Below, piece by piece: positions 55,947 to 63,779 of a stretch of 64,000 bases of DNA. The stretch spans positions 372,001-436,000 of the forward strand of contig NZ_JAKLTN010000001.1 of assembly GCF_022012295.1 (NCBI RefSeq), in the 5' to 3' direction. A model generated the notes under the pieces. It was not told the DNA's origin. It searched no databases and saw only the letters and a program-made list of their open reading frames with translations. A program made the position numbers and the translations under genes. Source of the stretch: Dechloromonas hankyongensis. GTDB taxonomy: Bacteria; Pseudomonadota; Gammaproteobacteria; Burkholderiales; Rhodocyclaceae. Every line of letters starts with the position of its first letter. The first letter of the stretch is position 1.

Positions 55947-56743
55947 GCAAACCACTGACCGCCTGGATCGAAGGCATCGGCTTCCTGGCGCCCGGCCTGC
56001 CGGACTGGCCGACCGCCCGTGCCGTGCTGCGTGGCGAACAGGCCTATGAAAATGCGCCTTCCGTGCTGCCCGCCCCGGCCATCCTGCCGCCGGCCGAACG
56101 CCGCCGCGCTAGCCGTGTCGTCAAACTGACCTTGGCCGTCGGCCTCGAAGCCGCCACCCACGCCGGCGCCGATGTCGCCCTGCTGGCTACGGTGTTTTCC
56201 GCTTCCGGCGCCGACGGCCACAACTGCCACGCCCTGTGCGAGCAGCTGGCCAGCGAGGACCGCCAGATTTCGCCGACCCGCTTCCACAATTCGGTACATA
56301 ACGCCGCCGCCGGCTACTGGGGCATCGCCACCGGCGCCATGGCCCCGTGCCAGGTCCTCTGCGCCTACGACGCCAGCTTTGGCGCTGGTTTGATCGACGC
56401 TCTCGGCCAGGTCGTTCTGGACCAACAAACGACCTTGCTCATCGCCTACGACAGCGAATACCCGGAACCGCTGTTCGCCAAGCGCCCGGTGCCTGACGTG
56501 GCGGGGATCGGCCTGCTCCTGACGCCGCAGCGCAGCGAACGCTCGCTGGCGCAGATCACCGTCACGCCGAGCACCGCCAATGCCGACATGCTGGCCGATG
56601 ACGGGCCGGAAACCCTGCGCACCGCCATCCCGGCCTTGCGCGCCCTGCCGCTGCTGCGCAAGCTGGCGCTGGTCGAGGGCGGTGAAGTCTACCTCGACTA
56701 CCTGCCGCCGATGCAATTGAGCGTCGCCATCCAGCCGTGCTAG
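55943..56743 (+). CDS. Beta-ketoacyl synthase chain-length-factor-like protein
   Basis: This 266-residue protein shares the N-terminal half of the ketosynthase fold (VKLTLAVGLEAATHAG, FHNSVHNAAAGYWGIA). It lacks the active-site cysteine and the C-terminal half. It corresponds to the ApeC-type chain-length factor that pairs with ApeO to set chain length. It overlaps the ketosynthase stop by 4 bases and the dehydratase start by 7. Confidence 0.87.
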   Translation: MSKPLTAWIEGIGFLAPGLPDWPTARAVLRGEQAYENAPSVLPAPAILPPAERRRASRVVKLTLAVGLEAATHAGADVALLATVFSASGADGHNCHALCEQLASEDRQISPTRFHNSVHNAAAGYWGIATGAMAPCQVLCAYDASFGAGLIDALGQVVLDQQTTLLIAYDSEYPEPLFAKRPVPDVAGIGLLLTPQRSERSLAQITVTPSTANADMLADDGPETLRTAIPALRALPLLRKLALVEGGEVYLDYLPPMQLSVAIQPC

Positions 56744-57186
56744 ACCGCGCCTGGATCGCCGCCCACATCCCGCATCAGGGCAACATGTGCCTGCTCGATG
56801 CCGTGACGGACTGGTCACCTGAGGCCATAAGCTGCGTCGCCAGCAGCCACAGCGCCCCGGCCAACCCGCTGTGCGCCGGGGGGCGCCTGGGCGCCGCCAA
56901 CGGCATCGAATACGCCGCCCAGGCCATGGCCATTCACGGCGCCTTGCTCGCAGGCAATGATGGACAACCGCGCCAGGGCTATCTGACCAGCGTGCGCGGC
57001 GTGACCCTGCATGTCGCCCGCCTCGACGACCTTCCGGGCGAATTGCTCGTCCGCGCCGAGCGCCTGTCCGGCGACGCCAACAACATCCTCTACCAGTTTT
57101 CCCTCCACCACGCCGACCGCTGCCTGCTCGAAGGCCGCGCCGCCGTGGTCTTGGATGCCAGCACCCTGAGCAAGGAACAGTCATGA
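56737..57186 (+). CDS. Hotdog-fold 3-hydroxyacyl-ACP dehydratase, ApeP-like
   Basis: This 149-residue protein has the start IAAHIPHQGNMCLLDAV with catalytic H13 and the central block NGIEYAAQAMAIHGAL, matching ApeP-type dehydratases. The GTG at 56737 is the only suitable start and overlaps the previous gene by 7 bases. It works with the FabG-like reductase in the polyene cycle. Confidence 0.87.
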   Translation: MLDRAWIAAHIPHQGNMCLLDAVTDWSPEAISCVASSHSAPANPLCAGGRLGAANGIEYAAQAMAIHGALLAGNDGQPRQGYLTSVRGVTLHVARLDDLPGELLVRAERLSGDANNILYQFSLHHADRCLLEGRAAVVLDASTLSKEQS

Positions 57187-57902
57187 AACGGGCCCTCGTC
57201 ACCGGCGGCAGCGGCGGCATCGGTGCCGCCATCTGTCGGCGCCTCGCCGCCGACGGTCACCACGTCATCGTGCACGCCAACCGCAGCCTGGACAAGGCCG
57301 AAACCGTCGTCGCCACCATCCGGGAAACCGGCGGCAGCGCCGAGGCCATCGCTTTCGACGTCACCGACCGCACCGCCACAGCCGCCGCACTGGACAAGCT
57401 GCTCGAGGCCGGTGCCATCCAGATCCTGGTCAACAACGCCGGCATCCACGCCGATGCCGTGTTCCCCGGCATGTCCGGCGAGCAGTGGGATTCGGTCATT
57501 GCCGTGTCGCTGAATGGCTTCTACAACGTCACGCAGCCGCTGACCATGCCGATGATCCGCACCCGCTGGGGCCGCATCGTCACCATTTCGTCGGTCGCCG
57601 GCATCACCGGCAACCGTGGCCAGGTCAATTACTCCGCCGCCAAGGGCGCGCTGCATGCGGCGACCAAATCGCTGGCGCTGGAACTGGCCAGTCGCGGCAT
57701 CACGGTCAACGCCGTAGCCCCCGGCATCATCGCCACCGACATGATCGACGGCGCCTTCGACGCCGATACCATCAAACAACTGGTGCCGATGAAGCGCGCC
57801 GGCCAGCCAGAAGAAGTCGCCGACCTCGTCGCCTTCCTCGCCTCGGGCAGCGCCGCCTACATCTCCGGGCAGATCATTTCGATCAATGGCGGGATGATCT
57901 GA
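57183..57902 (+). CDS. fabG: 3-oxoacyl-ACP reductase (FabG-like), ApeQ-like
   Basis: This 239-residue short-chain dehydrogenase has the NADP motif TGGSGGIG (7-14), NNAG (84-87) and the S137-Y150-K154 triad. It reduces the 3-oxo intermediate of polyene elongation. The start overlaps the dehydratase stop by 4 bases. The symbol marks the family; this is the pathway-specific copy. Confidence 0.9.
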   Translation: MKRALVTGGSGGIGAAICRRLAADGHHVIVHANRSLDKAETVVATIRETGGSAEAIAFDVTDRTATAAALDKLLEAGAIQILVNNAGIHADAVFPGMSGEQWDSVIAVSLNGFYNVTQPLTMPMIRTRWGRIVTISSVAGITGNRGQVNYSAAKGALHAATKSLALELASRGITVNAVAPGIIATDMIDGAFDADTIKQLVPMKRAGQPEEVADLVAFLASGSAAYISGQIISINGGMI

Positions 57903-58048
57903 GCTTCAGTCTCGACTTTTCCGTGGTGGCGCCGCGCCTGTGGGAGTACGCCAACCGTCTCGCCGTGTACTGCCTGCTCAATCTTCTGGATGACCCGGCC
58001 CTGCTGGCTATGGCATTCTGTTAGCCAGGCCCGTCACAGGAGCATCAG

Positions 58049-58402
58049 ATGCGCAGTCGCCAGTCAGGCAAGTGGATTTTGGGAGCATTGATCGCCGTGT
58101 TGGCATTCGGTGCCGACGCTGCGCCGCCCAAGCTGCTCGGCCTCGACGACATGTCCTGCCCGGCCTGGGCTAATACCAAAGCCAATCCCGACGAGCGCCA
58201 GCCGTATCTGGCCTGGGCGCGTGGCTTTCTCAGCGGCCACAACTACGCCAATCAGCGCCAGCAGGTGACCGACGTATCGAATGGCACGATAGAGCAGTAT
58301 GCCGACCGCTACTGCCGGGCGAATCCGAAGGCATCGTTTGCCGATGCGCTGTACCGGATGAGCGATGAATTCTCCGGACGGGGTGCCGCCCTGTCCAAAT
58401 AG
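58049..58402 (+). CDS. Exported protein of unknown function
   Basis: This 117-residue protein has a signal peptide (residues 1-24, ending FGADA) and a mature part with cysteines at MSCPAW and DRYCRAN. The conserved-looking core is WARGFLSGHNYANQ. Similar small secreted proteins are seen in betaproteobacteria; the function is unknown. The 146 bases before it hold no supported gene. Confidence 0.72.
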   Translation: MRSRQSGKWILGALIAVLAFGADAAPPKLLGLDDMSCPAWANTKANPDERQPYLAWARGFLSGHNYANQRQQVTDVSNGTIEQYADRYCRANPKASFADALYRMSDEFSGRGAALSK

Positions 58403-58438
58403 CCAGTTAGCCTCACCGACCCGATCACGGAGATCCCC

Positions 58439-58687
58439 ATGAGCGAAATAAGCCCCCTCAATCTGCATGAAGCGGCACTCTCCCTAGCCAGTTCGCCGGA
58501 CGCCGTGCACGACGCCGAGTTTGCCCTGGCCCAGGCCATCGAACATGGCGAACTGCGCGCCAATGTGAAGCGCTGGGCGACCGAGCAGTGGGAAGGCAAG
58601 CAGTTGCCGGGCAACATCAACCGGCTGGAAACCTTCATCGACCGTGGCGAACTGGACGCCTGGCAGAAGCGGCGCCAGCCGGCCTGA
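58439..58687 (+). CDS. Small cytoplasmic protein of unknown function
   Basis: This 82-residue acidic helical protein has no recognised domain. It starts 36 bases after the previous gene and converges with the thioredoxin gene (3 bases between stops). Confidence 0.6.
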   Translation: MSEISPLNLHEAALSLASSPDAVHDAEFALAQAIEHGELRANVKRWATEQWEGKQLPGNINRLETFIDRGELDAWQKRRQPA

Positions 58688-58690
58688 TCT

Positions 58691-59020
58691 TCAGGCCGTG
58701 GCCAGACGGGCGAGGGTGGCGGCGATGTCCGCCTTGTCGGTCGGCCGGACCAGGCGCCTGATTTCCTGGCCATCGCGCAGGAAAATCAGCGTCGGCCACA
58801 GCTTGACCCGATAACTGCGCCCCAGGCGGCGTCCCGGACCGTCCTCGACCTTGATGTGGCGCAGCGCCGGATAGTCCGCCATCGCCGCCGCAATAGCCGG
58901 CTGGGCGGCCTGGCAATGGCCGCACCAGTTGGTCCCGAATTCAAGCAGGAGGAGCCCGGGCAGGGCGTCGATCTCGTCCCGCGCCGGGGCATCTTCGCTG
59001 TAGGTCGGTAGGTAAGCCAT
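58691..59020 (-). CDS. Thioredoxin-family protein with WCGHC active site
   Basis: This 109-residue thioredoxin-fold protein has the active site WCGHC (C33 and C36), differing from the standard WCGPC by having histidine. The cis-proline is in LWPTLIF. There is no signal peptide, so it is cytoplasmic. It starts 10 bases after the antiporter gene and is the last gene of the minus-strand run. Confidence 0.85.
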   Translation of the reverse strand: MAYLPTYSEDAPARDEIDALPGLLLLEFGTNWCGHCQAAQPAIAAAMADYPALRHIKVEDGPGRRLGRSYRVKLWPTLIFLRDGQEIRRLVRPTDKADIAATLARLATA

Positions 59021-59030
59021 ACGCTTCGCC

Positions 59031-60230
59031 TCAGGCCACGCGCAGGATCAGCGACTTGAGCTGCGCCAGCTTGGGCGCGACGATGGGCACGGTCAGCATG
59101 GTGCTGGCGATGGCCATCAGCAGCAGAGCCGTGAAGGTTTCGCTGGTGATGATCTGCTTGTCGAGCAGGATGTTGGCGAAAATGATCATGATCAACGCCT
59201 TGGTCTGTAGCAGCCAGCCGATGATGCTGGCTTCGCCCGGGGCCCACTTAAGGATGCGGCCGGCGATGCGCACGCCGATCAGCTTACCGCCGATCGAAGC
59301 GAGCAGGAGCAGGCCGGCGGCGAGGAAGACGGCGGCCCCGCCGACATCCCAGTTGGTACGCAGGCCGGTGGATAGGAAAAATACCGGCATCACGGCGAGC
59401 AGGACGTGATGGCGCAGCATGTCCATCTTTTCCTGATTGAACCACTCGGCTTCCATGCTCGCTCCGGCCAGGAAGGCGCCGACCATGAAATGCAGCCCGG
59501 CCCAGTCGGCGCCGAAGGAAACGGCGGCCAGCCAGATCAGCGCGACGTACCAGCGATCGCGCTCGGCCAAGCGGATCATCAGATGGTGGAACAGCCAGGC
59601 GGCCACGCCAAAGCCGAATAGGAAGGCGCCTTGCCGGCCGATGCGCTCCCAGTCCATCAGGATCAGGGCCAGCACGCCCCAAATGGCGATGTCGTCCAGG
59701 CTGGCGTAGCGCAGGATACGCTGACCGATGGGCTGGCGCAGCACGTCGAGCTTTTCCATGAGCAGGATCAGGATGGGCAAGGCGGTCACCGCGCAGGCCA
59801 TGCCGACGCCGACGACGAACTGCCAGGTCAACGCCTTGCTCCCCATCCAGCCCTCGAAACCGAGCATGAATGCTGCCGCCACGCAACCGAAGACCAGCGG
59901 CACGCCGAGCGCCAGGCCGGCCGTGATGCCGCTCTCCCGGCGATGCGCCCAGGCTTTCTTAAGATCGAGTTCGACCCCGGCGATCATCACGAACAGCATG
60001 ACCGCCCACCACGCGATGCCGTTCAGCGACTGAATCACAGCCGGGTTGAATACGAAGCTGTAGTAGTCGGGGAAAATCTTGCCGAGGATGCCCGGCCCGA
60101 GCAGGATGCCGGTGATGATCTGGACGACGACCAGCGGCGCGTGATAGTCGGTCTTGCCGAGCCGCCAGATAAGGTAGGGCACTGTGAAGATGATCGTCAT
60201 CGCGATCAGGAAGATTTCTGTTGTGTTCAT
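59031..60230 (-). CDS. Kef-type cation:proton antiporter
   Basis: This 399-residue protein has about 12 hydrophobic helices of the sodium/hydrogen exchanger fold and lacks the C-terminal TrkA-N domain. Features are GILLGPGILGKIFPD and MLFVMIAGVELDLKKA. It exchanges potassium or sodium for protons; the ion is not determined. It lies 7 bases after the HPP-CBS gene. Confidence 0.82.
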   Translation of the reverse strand: MNTTEIFLIAMTIIFTVPYLIWRLGKTDYHAPLVVVQIITGILLGPGILGKIFPDYYSFVFNPAVIQSLNGIAWWAVMLFVMIAGVELDLKKAWAHRRESGITAGLALGVPLVFGCVAAAFMLGFEGWMGSKALTWQFVVGVGMACAVTALPILILLMEKLDVLRQPIGQRILRYASLDDIAIWGVLALILMDWERIGRQGAFLFGFGVAAWLFHHLMIRLAERDRWYVALIWLAAVSFGADWAGLHFMVGAFLAGASMEAEWFNQEKMDMLRHHVLLAVMPVFFLSTGLRTNWDVGGAAVFLAAGLLLLASIGGKLIGVRIAGRILKWAPGEASIIGWLLQTKALIMIIFANILLDKQIITSETFTALLLMAIASTMLTVPIVAPKLAQLKSLILRVA

Positions 60231-60237
60231 TCGATCC

Positions 60238-61380
60238 TCAATGACGGGCCGCCGATGCCGCCTGACGGTGGTAAACCGCCGCCAGCAGATCGGTCTGGGT
60301 TAATACGCCGGCCAGACGCCGGTCTTCATCGACCACCGGCACGATGGCCGGATGATCCTGGCTAGACAGCAGGGCCAGCATGTCGCCGAGCGGCGCCGTC
60401 AGCGATGCGGTGATGAAACGCTGGCTCATGATCTGGCCGACCACCTCCGGCTTGTCGGAATACGCGGTCGGGGTTGGTCGCAGCAGACGGCGGATGTTCT
60501 CGCCTATGCTCTGGCCGTTGTCCGGGGCGACATGGCGCAGATAGTTCTCCAGGGTCAGCACGCCGATCACCCGGCGCGCCGGGTCCACCACCGGTAGGCC
60601 ATGCAAGTGATGTTCCTGCATCAGTGCCCAGGCTTCATTCAATTCGGTGGCGAAGGTCACCGCCAGGGCGGGCGACGACATCACTTCGCCGCAGGTCCGC
60701 CGCTCGTGGCGGCGATGAGCGTGCGCCGTCGCCAGGTCGTAGATGCTGACCAGGTCGTCCTCGCTGACGTCGAGATAGGTATCGAGCTTCTCCAGCGCGT
60801 ACTGCAGGTCTTCGTGGCGAATGCTGCGCCGCGGCGGGCGGACCGTCGTCGGGCGAGCCGGCACGCACTGCGGGTAACGCCGGCCTGGCATCAGGTTGTT
60901 GATGGCCAGCACGGCAATCAGCCCGGCGACGACATTGAGCAGCGCAGTAAGCAGCGACACCGTGTGCTGCTGGGCGGCAATGGCGAAAACCACGGCCATC
61001 GCCCCGCCCGGCGGATGGATGCAACGGAGCAGGGCGGTCAGCCAGATGGCCACGCCGAGGGCGACCCCGATGGCCAGCCAGGCCGGCTGCACCCACAGGC
61101 CAGCCATGTAGCCGACCAGGGCCGACAGAAGCAGGCCGCCGGCCAGCGACCAGGGTTGGGCCAGCGGGCTGTGCGGCAAGGCGAACAGGATCACCGTACT
61201 GGCGCCGAGCGGCGCCAGCAGATAACTGACATTGCCGCCAGCCGGCAGCACGGCGAGGATTCCCTGCATGAGCAGGATGCCCAGGCAGCCGGCCAGCGCG
61301 CTGATCCGCCGTTCGCGCACCGACAGCGGCACGGCGTCGGCGATCAGGTAGCGGAGGGCGAACTGGCGCAGGGCTTCCAT
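60238..61380 (-). CDS. HPP-domain membrane protein with two CBS domains
   Basis: This 380-residue protein has an N-terminal HPP-family membrane region of about five helices (residues 25-170, with CIHPPGGAMAVVF) and a C-terminal pair of CBS domains (about 230-370). CBS pairs bind adenosine nucleotides, suggesting energy- or signal-dependent control. HPP proteins are linked to nitrite transport in some species. It starts 4 bases after the glycosyltransferase stop. Confidence 0.85.
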   Translation of the reverse strand: MEALRQFALRYLIADAVPLSVRERRISALAGCLGILLMQGILAVLPAGGNVSYLLAPLGASTVILFALPHSPLAQPWSLAGGLLLSALVGYMAGLWVQPAWLAIGVALGVAIWLTALLRCIHPPGGAMAVVFAIAAQQHTVSLLTALLNVVAGLIAVLAINNLMPGRRYPQCVPARPTTVRPPRRSIRHEDLQYALEKLDTYLDVSEDDLVSIYDLATAHAHRRHERRTCGEVMSSPALAVTFATELNEAWALMQEHHLHGLPVVDPARRVIGVLTLENYLRHVAPDNGQSIGENIRRLLRPTPTAYSDKPEVVGQIMSQRFITASLTAPLGDMLALLSSQDHPAIVPVVDEDRRLAGVLTQTDLLAAVYHRQAASAARH

Positions 61381-61384
61381 CGGC

Positions 61385-62143
61385 TCAGGCCATCACGTAG
61401 CGGACCAGCAGCAGCGGCAGGCGCAGCAGGAAACCGATGAATAGTCGGGTGTGCATCCAGGTCAGCAGCGTGTTGTCGCGCAGGTACTTGAAATGCGACA
61501 CGCCGCCTTCCTCGGCCGACAGGTAGCGCACCGGCGCATCGAGGTTGATCGGCCGCACGCCGGCCCAGCACAGGCGCACCACGGCCTCCGGATCGAAATC
61601 GAAACGGCGCATGAAACGATTGCCGCGCATGATCTTGATGAGCGGGACGATGGGATAGACACGGAAACCGTACAGCGAATCGCCGATGCCCATCCACAAC
61701 GTTTCCAGATTGGCCCAGCCGTTCGACACCTTGCGCCCATTGACGCGCAGGGCCGGCGCTTCCGGGCCGAACACCGGCTTGCCGAGAACCATCTTCGCCG
61801 GCGCCGCCTGCGAAGCGGCCATGAAAGTCGGAATCAGGTCGGCCGGATGCTGGCCGTCGGAATCCATGGTCAGGGCATGGGTGTAACCCTGCGCTGCTGC
61901 CTGTGTGATGCCAGCGAGCACCGCCGCGCCCTTGCCACGATTCTCGGGCAGCACGATGACCGTCAGGTCGTCGTCGCCGGCAGCCAGCGCCTGCAATTGT
62001 TCAGCCGTTCCGTCGGTACTGCCGTCGACCACCACCCACACCGGCGCCCATTGCGCCCGCGCCGCCCGCACCGTGTCCAGCACGCCGGGACCGGGGTTGT
62101 AGCTGGGGATCAGGACGAGATGGGTCGATGAACGGACAGACAT
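61385..62143 (-). CDS. Family 2 glycosyltransferase
   Basis: This 252-residue enzyme has the GT-A motifs VVDGSTDGT and DSDGQ (94-98) and a C-terminal hydrophobic segment (about 235-252). It probably glycosylates the lipid or aryl head of the polyene, as the glycosyltransferase half of ApeJ is thought to do. It starts 11 bases after the PlsC-like gene stop. Confidence 0.85.
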   Translation of the reverse strand: MSVRSSTHLVLIPSYNPGPGVLDTVRAARAQWAPVWVVVDGSTDGTAEQLQALAAGDDDLTVIVLPENRGKGAAVLAGITQAAAQGYTHALTMDSDGQHPADLIPTFMAASQAAPAKMVLGKPVFGPEAPALRVNGRKVSNGWANLETLWMGIGDSLYGFRVYPIVPLIKIMRGNRFMRRFDFDPEAVVRLCWAGVRPINLDAPVRYLSAEEGGVSHFKYLRDNTLLTWMHTRLFIGFLLRLPLLLVRYVMA

Positions 62144-62154
62144 GGACAAGGATT

Positions 62155-62937
62155 TCAGGCGGGAACGTGAACTGGAGGCCGGCCATTTTCGCCCAGTTCG
62201 GCCCGGAAATAGGCTTCGATCTCGGCCGTAAACACCTGGACATTGGTCGGCGGGTCGAAACGCCGGCCCAGCCGGACCCGGCAGCTCAACGGCAAGGCCG
62301 GGCGGCGGAACAGCGGCCAGGCCTTGCCCAGGTAAGGCGTCGAGAACTCGATCAGCACGGTCTGCACCGGCACCTTGGCCCGGTTGGCGACCAGCCCGGT
62401 GCTCGGCGTGCACGGATCGAGCGGAAAATTCGCAGTGCGCGTCCCTTCCGGGAAAATGACCAGTTTGGCACCGTCCTGCAGAGCCTCACGCGAATTGAGG
62501 ATCATCTCGAGCGGCGCATCGTTGCGGATGTAGCGGGCCAGCCGGGCGGCAGCGCCGAACAGCAGGTTGTCCATCAACGACGCCTTCATGACGCACACCG
62601 CATTGGGCAGGCGGGAGACGATCATCACCGCATCGAGCAGGGAGGGATGGTTGGCGGCGACGATCAGCGGCCCGGAATCGCGCAGTTGATCGAGCTCCTG
62701 CAAATCAAAGCGGCAGGCGCAGAAGATTTCCAGGATGCCCAGGTAGAAGCGGAAACCGTTGGCAATAAAGCCCCGGCCCACCCACTGCGCCCAGCGCCGC
62801 GGCAACAAGGGCTTGAAGAGCAGGGCAAAGGGTAGCCAGCCGAGACAGATAAGGGCCAGCGTGCCCAGCCCGACAACCATGGCAAGCGATTCATAGACAA
62901 TCCACAGCGGATTGCCGGAAGGGCCACGATCAGTCAT
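62155..62937 (-). CDS. PlsC-type 1-acylglycerol-3-phosphate acyltransferase-like protein
   Basis: This 260-residue acyltransferase has an N-terminal membrane helix (about 12-42), the motif NHPSLLD (H97, D102) and FPEGTR (162-167). It is a second acyltransferase besides the LpxL-like one and may attach the polyene to a lipid. The ATG at 62937 overlaps the MipA-type gene by 8 bases. Confidence 0.87.
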   Translation of the reverse strand: MTDRGPSGNPLWIVYESLAMVVGLGTLALICLGWLPFALLFKPLLPRRWAQWVGRGFIANGFRFYLGILEIFCACRFDLQELDQLRDSGPLIVAANHPSLLDAVMIVSRLPNAVCVMKASLMDNLLFGAAARLARYIRNDAPLEMILNSREALQDGAKLVIFPEGTRTANFPLDPCTPSTGLVANRAKVPVQTVLIEFSTPYLGKAWPLFRRPALPLSCRVRLGRRFDPPTNVQVFTAEIEAYFRAELGENGRPPVHVPA

Positions 62938-63778
62938 CGACCTTAACGCGGGTCGACGATTCTCCAAGAATCCAGCTGATGGCGATGCCGCCGGCGAAGT
63001 AATCCTTCTGGCGAACCAGCGGGCTGTTTTCGAAGGTCGCGCCACTCAGGTTGTCGTAACGCACGAAAGCGCCGACCCAGTATTTCGGGAAGCGCTTGGA
63101 CAGGGCGGCCAGGTACTGCATGCCGGCATAGCCGGCCCCGGCGTCATAGGCCGGGCGGGCGGCGGTCGCATATTGCGGTGCCACCGAATAATAGTAGGCG
63201 TGCTGGCGCTTGTCGCCGAACAGCGGGCCGGCGAGCAAACCGAGATTCCAGCCGGCCATGCCGGGGATGTCAGTAACGTCCATGTTGAGCTTGGGATGGA
63301 AAACCCAGCCGACATCCTTGGGCGATCCCTCGACAGTAAAGGCGGCGCGCAGCGGCAGCAGCACCTTGACGAAGCGGGCGCGGTTCTCGGAGCGCCACAA
63401 GGTGAGGTCGATCTGCGGGCCGATTTCGAAAGTCGCCTTGAGGTCGGGCATGCCGCTACGGGCGGTAATGTCATCGCTGTTGGCCGGTGGCGACAGGGCG
63501 GCCGACACTGTCAGTTCGATACGGTCGGAATCGAAGAAACTGCCGCGGACACCCTGGCGGTCGGCCTTGAGGAAATCGCCGTGGTAGGTGAAATGTGGCA
63601 CCGGCAGCAGGAAATTGTTGGTCTGGTCCGAGCCGCGATAGGACGGAAAGCTAAAGGCGGCGACGCCGGCCCCCACTTCCCACAGCGGCTGGTCCTCGGC
63701 CGCCTGGGCAACGCTCATCGTCCCGAGTAGTGCCGTTGCTACCAAGCCCAGCTTGCCTGTCATCCGCATTCCGGCCAT
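62930..63778 (-). CDS. MipA/OmpV-family outer-membrane protein
   Basis: This 282-residue protein has a signal peptide (ending SVAQA) and the OmpV/MipA start EVGAGVAAFSFPSYRGSDQ with alternating beta strands ending in an aromatic strand. These proteins form outer-membrane barrels, some scaffolding peptidoglycan enzymes. Several in-frame ATGs occur (63778, 63769, 63763); the first is used. It overlaps the PlsC-like gene by 8 bases and follows the chorismatase by 1 base. Confidence 0.83.
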   Translation of the reverse strand: MAGMRMTGKLGLVATALLGTMSVAQAAEDQPLWEVGAGVAAFSFPSYRGSDQTNNFLLPVPHFTYHGDFLKADRQGVRGSFFDSDRIELTVSAALSPPANSDDITARSGMPDLKATFEIGPQIDLTLWRSENRARFVKVLLPLRAAFTVEGSPKDVGWVFHPKLNMDVTDIPGMAGWNLGLLAGPLFGDKRQHAYYYSVAPQYATAARPAYDAGAGYAGMQYLAALSKRFPKYWVGAFVRYDNLSGATFENSPLVRQKDYFAGGIAISWILGESSTRVKVDD

Positions 63779-63779
63779 C

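Noticed and set aside
57903..58048. Short reading frame after the ketoreductase (GTG at about 57925 to TAG at 58024)
   Set aside because: Only about 33 codons, no ribosome site and no recognisable motif; it may be chance in GC-rich DNA.
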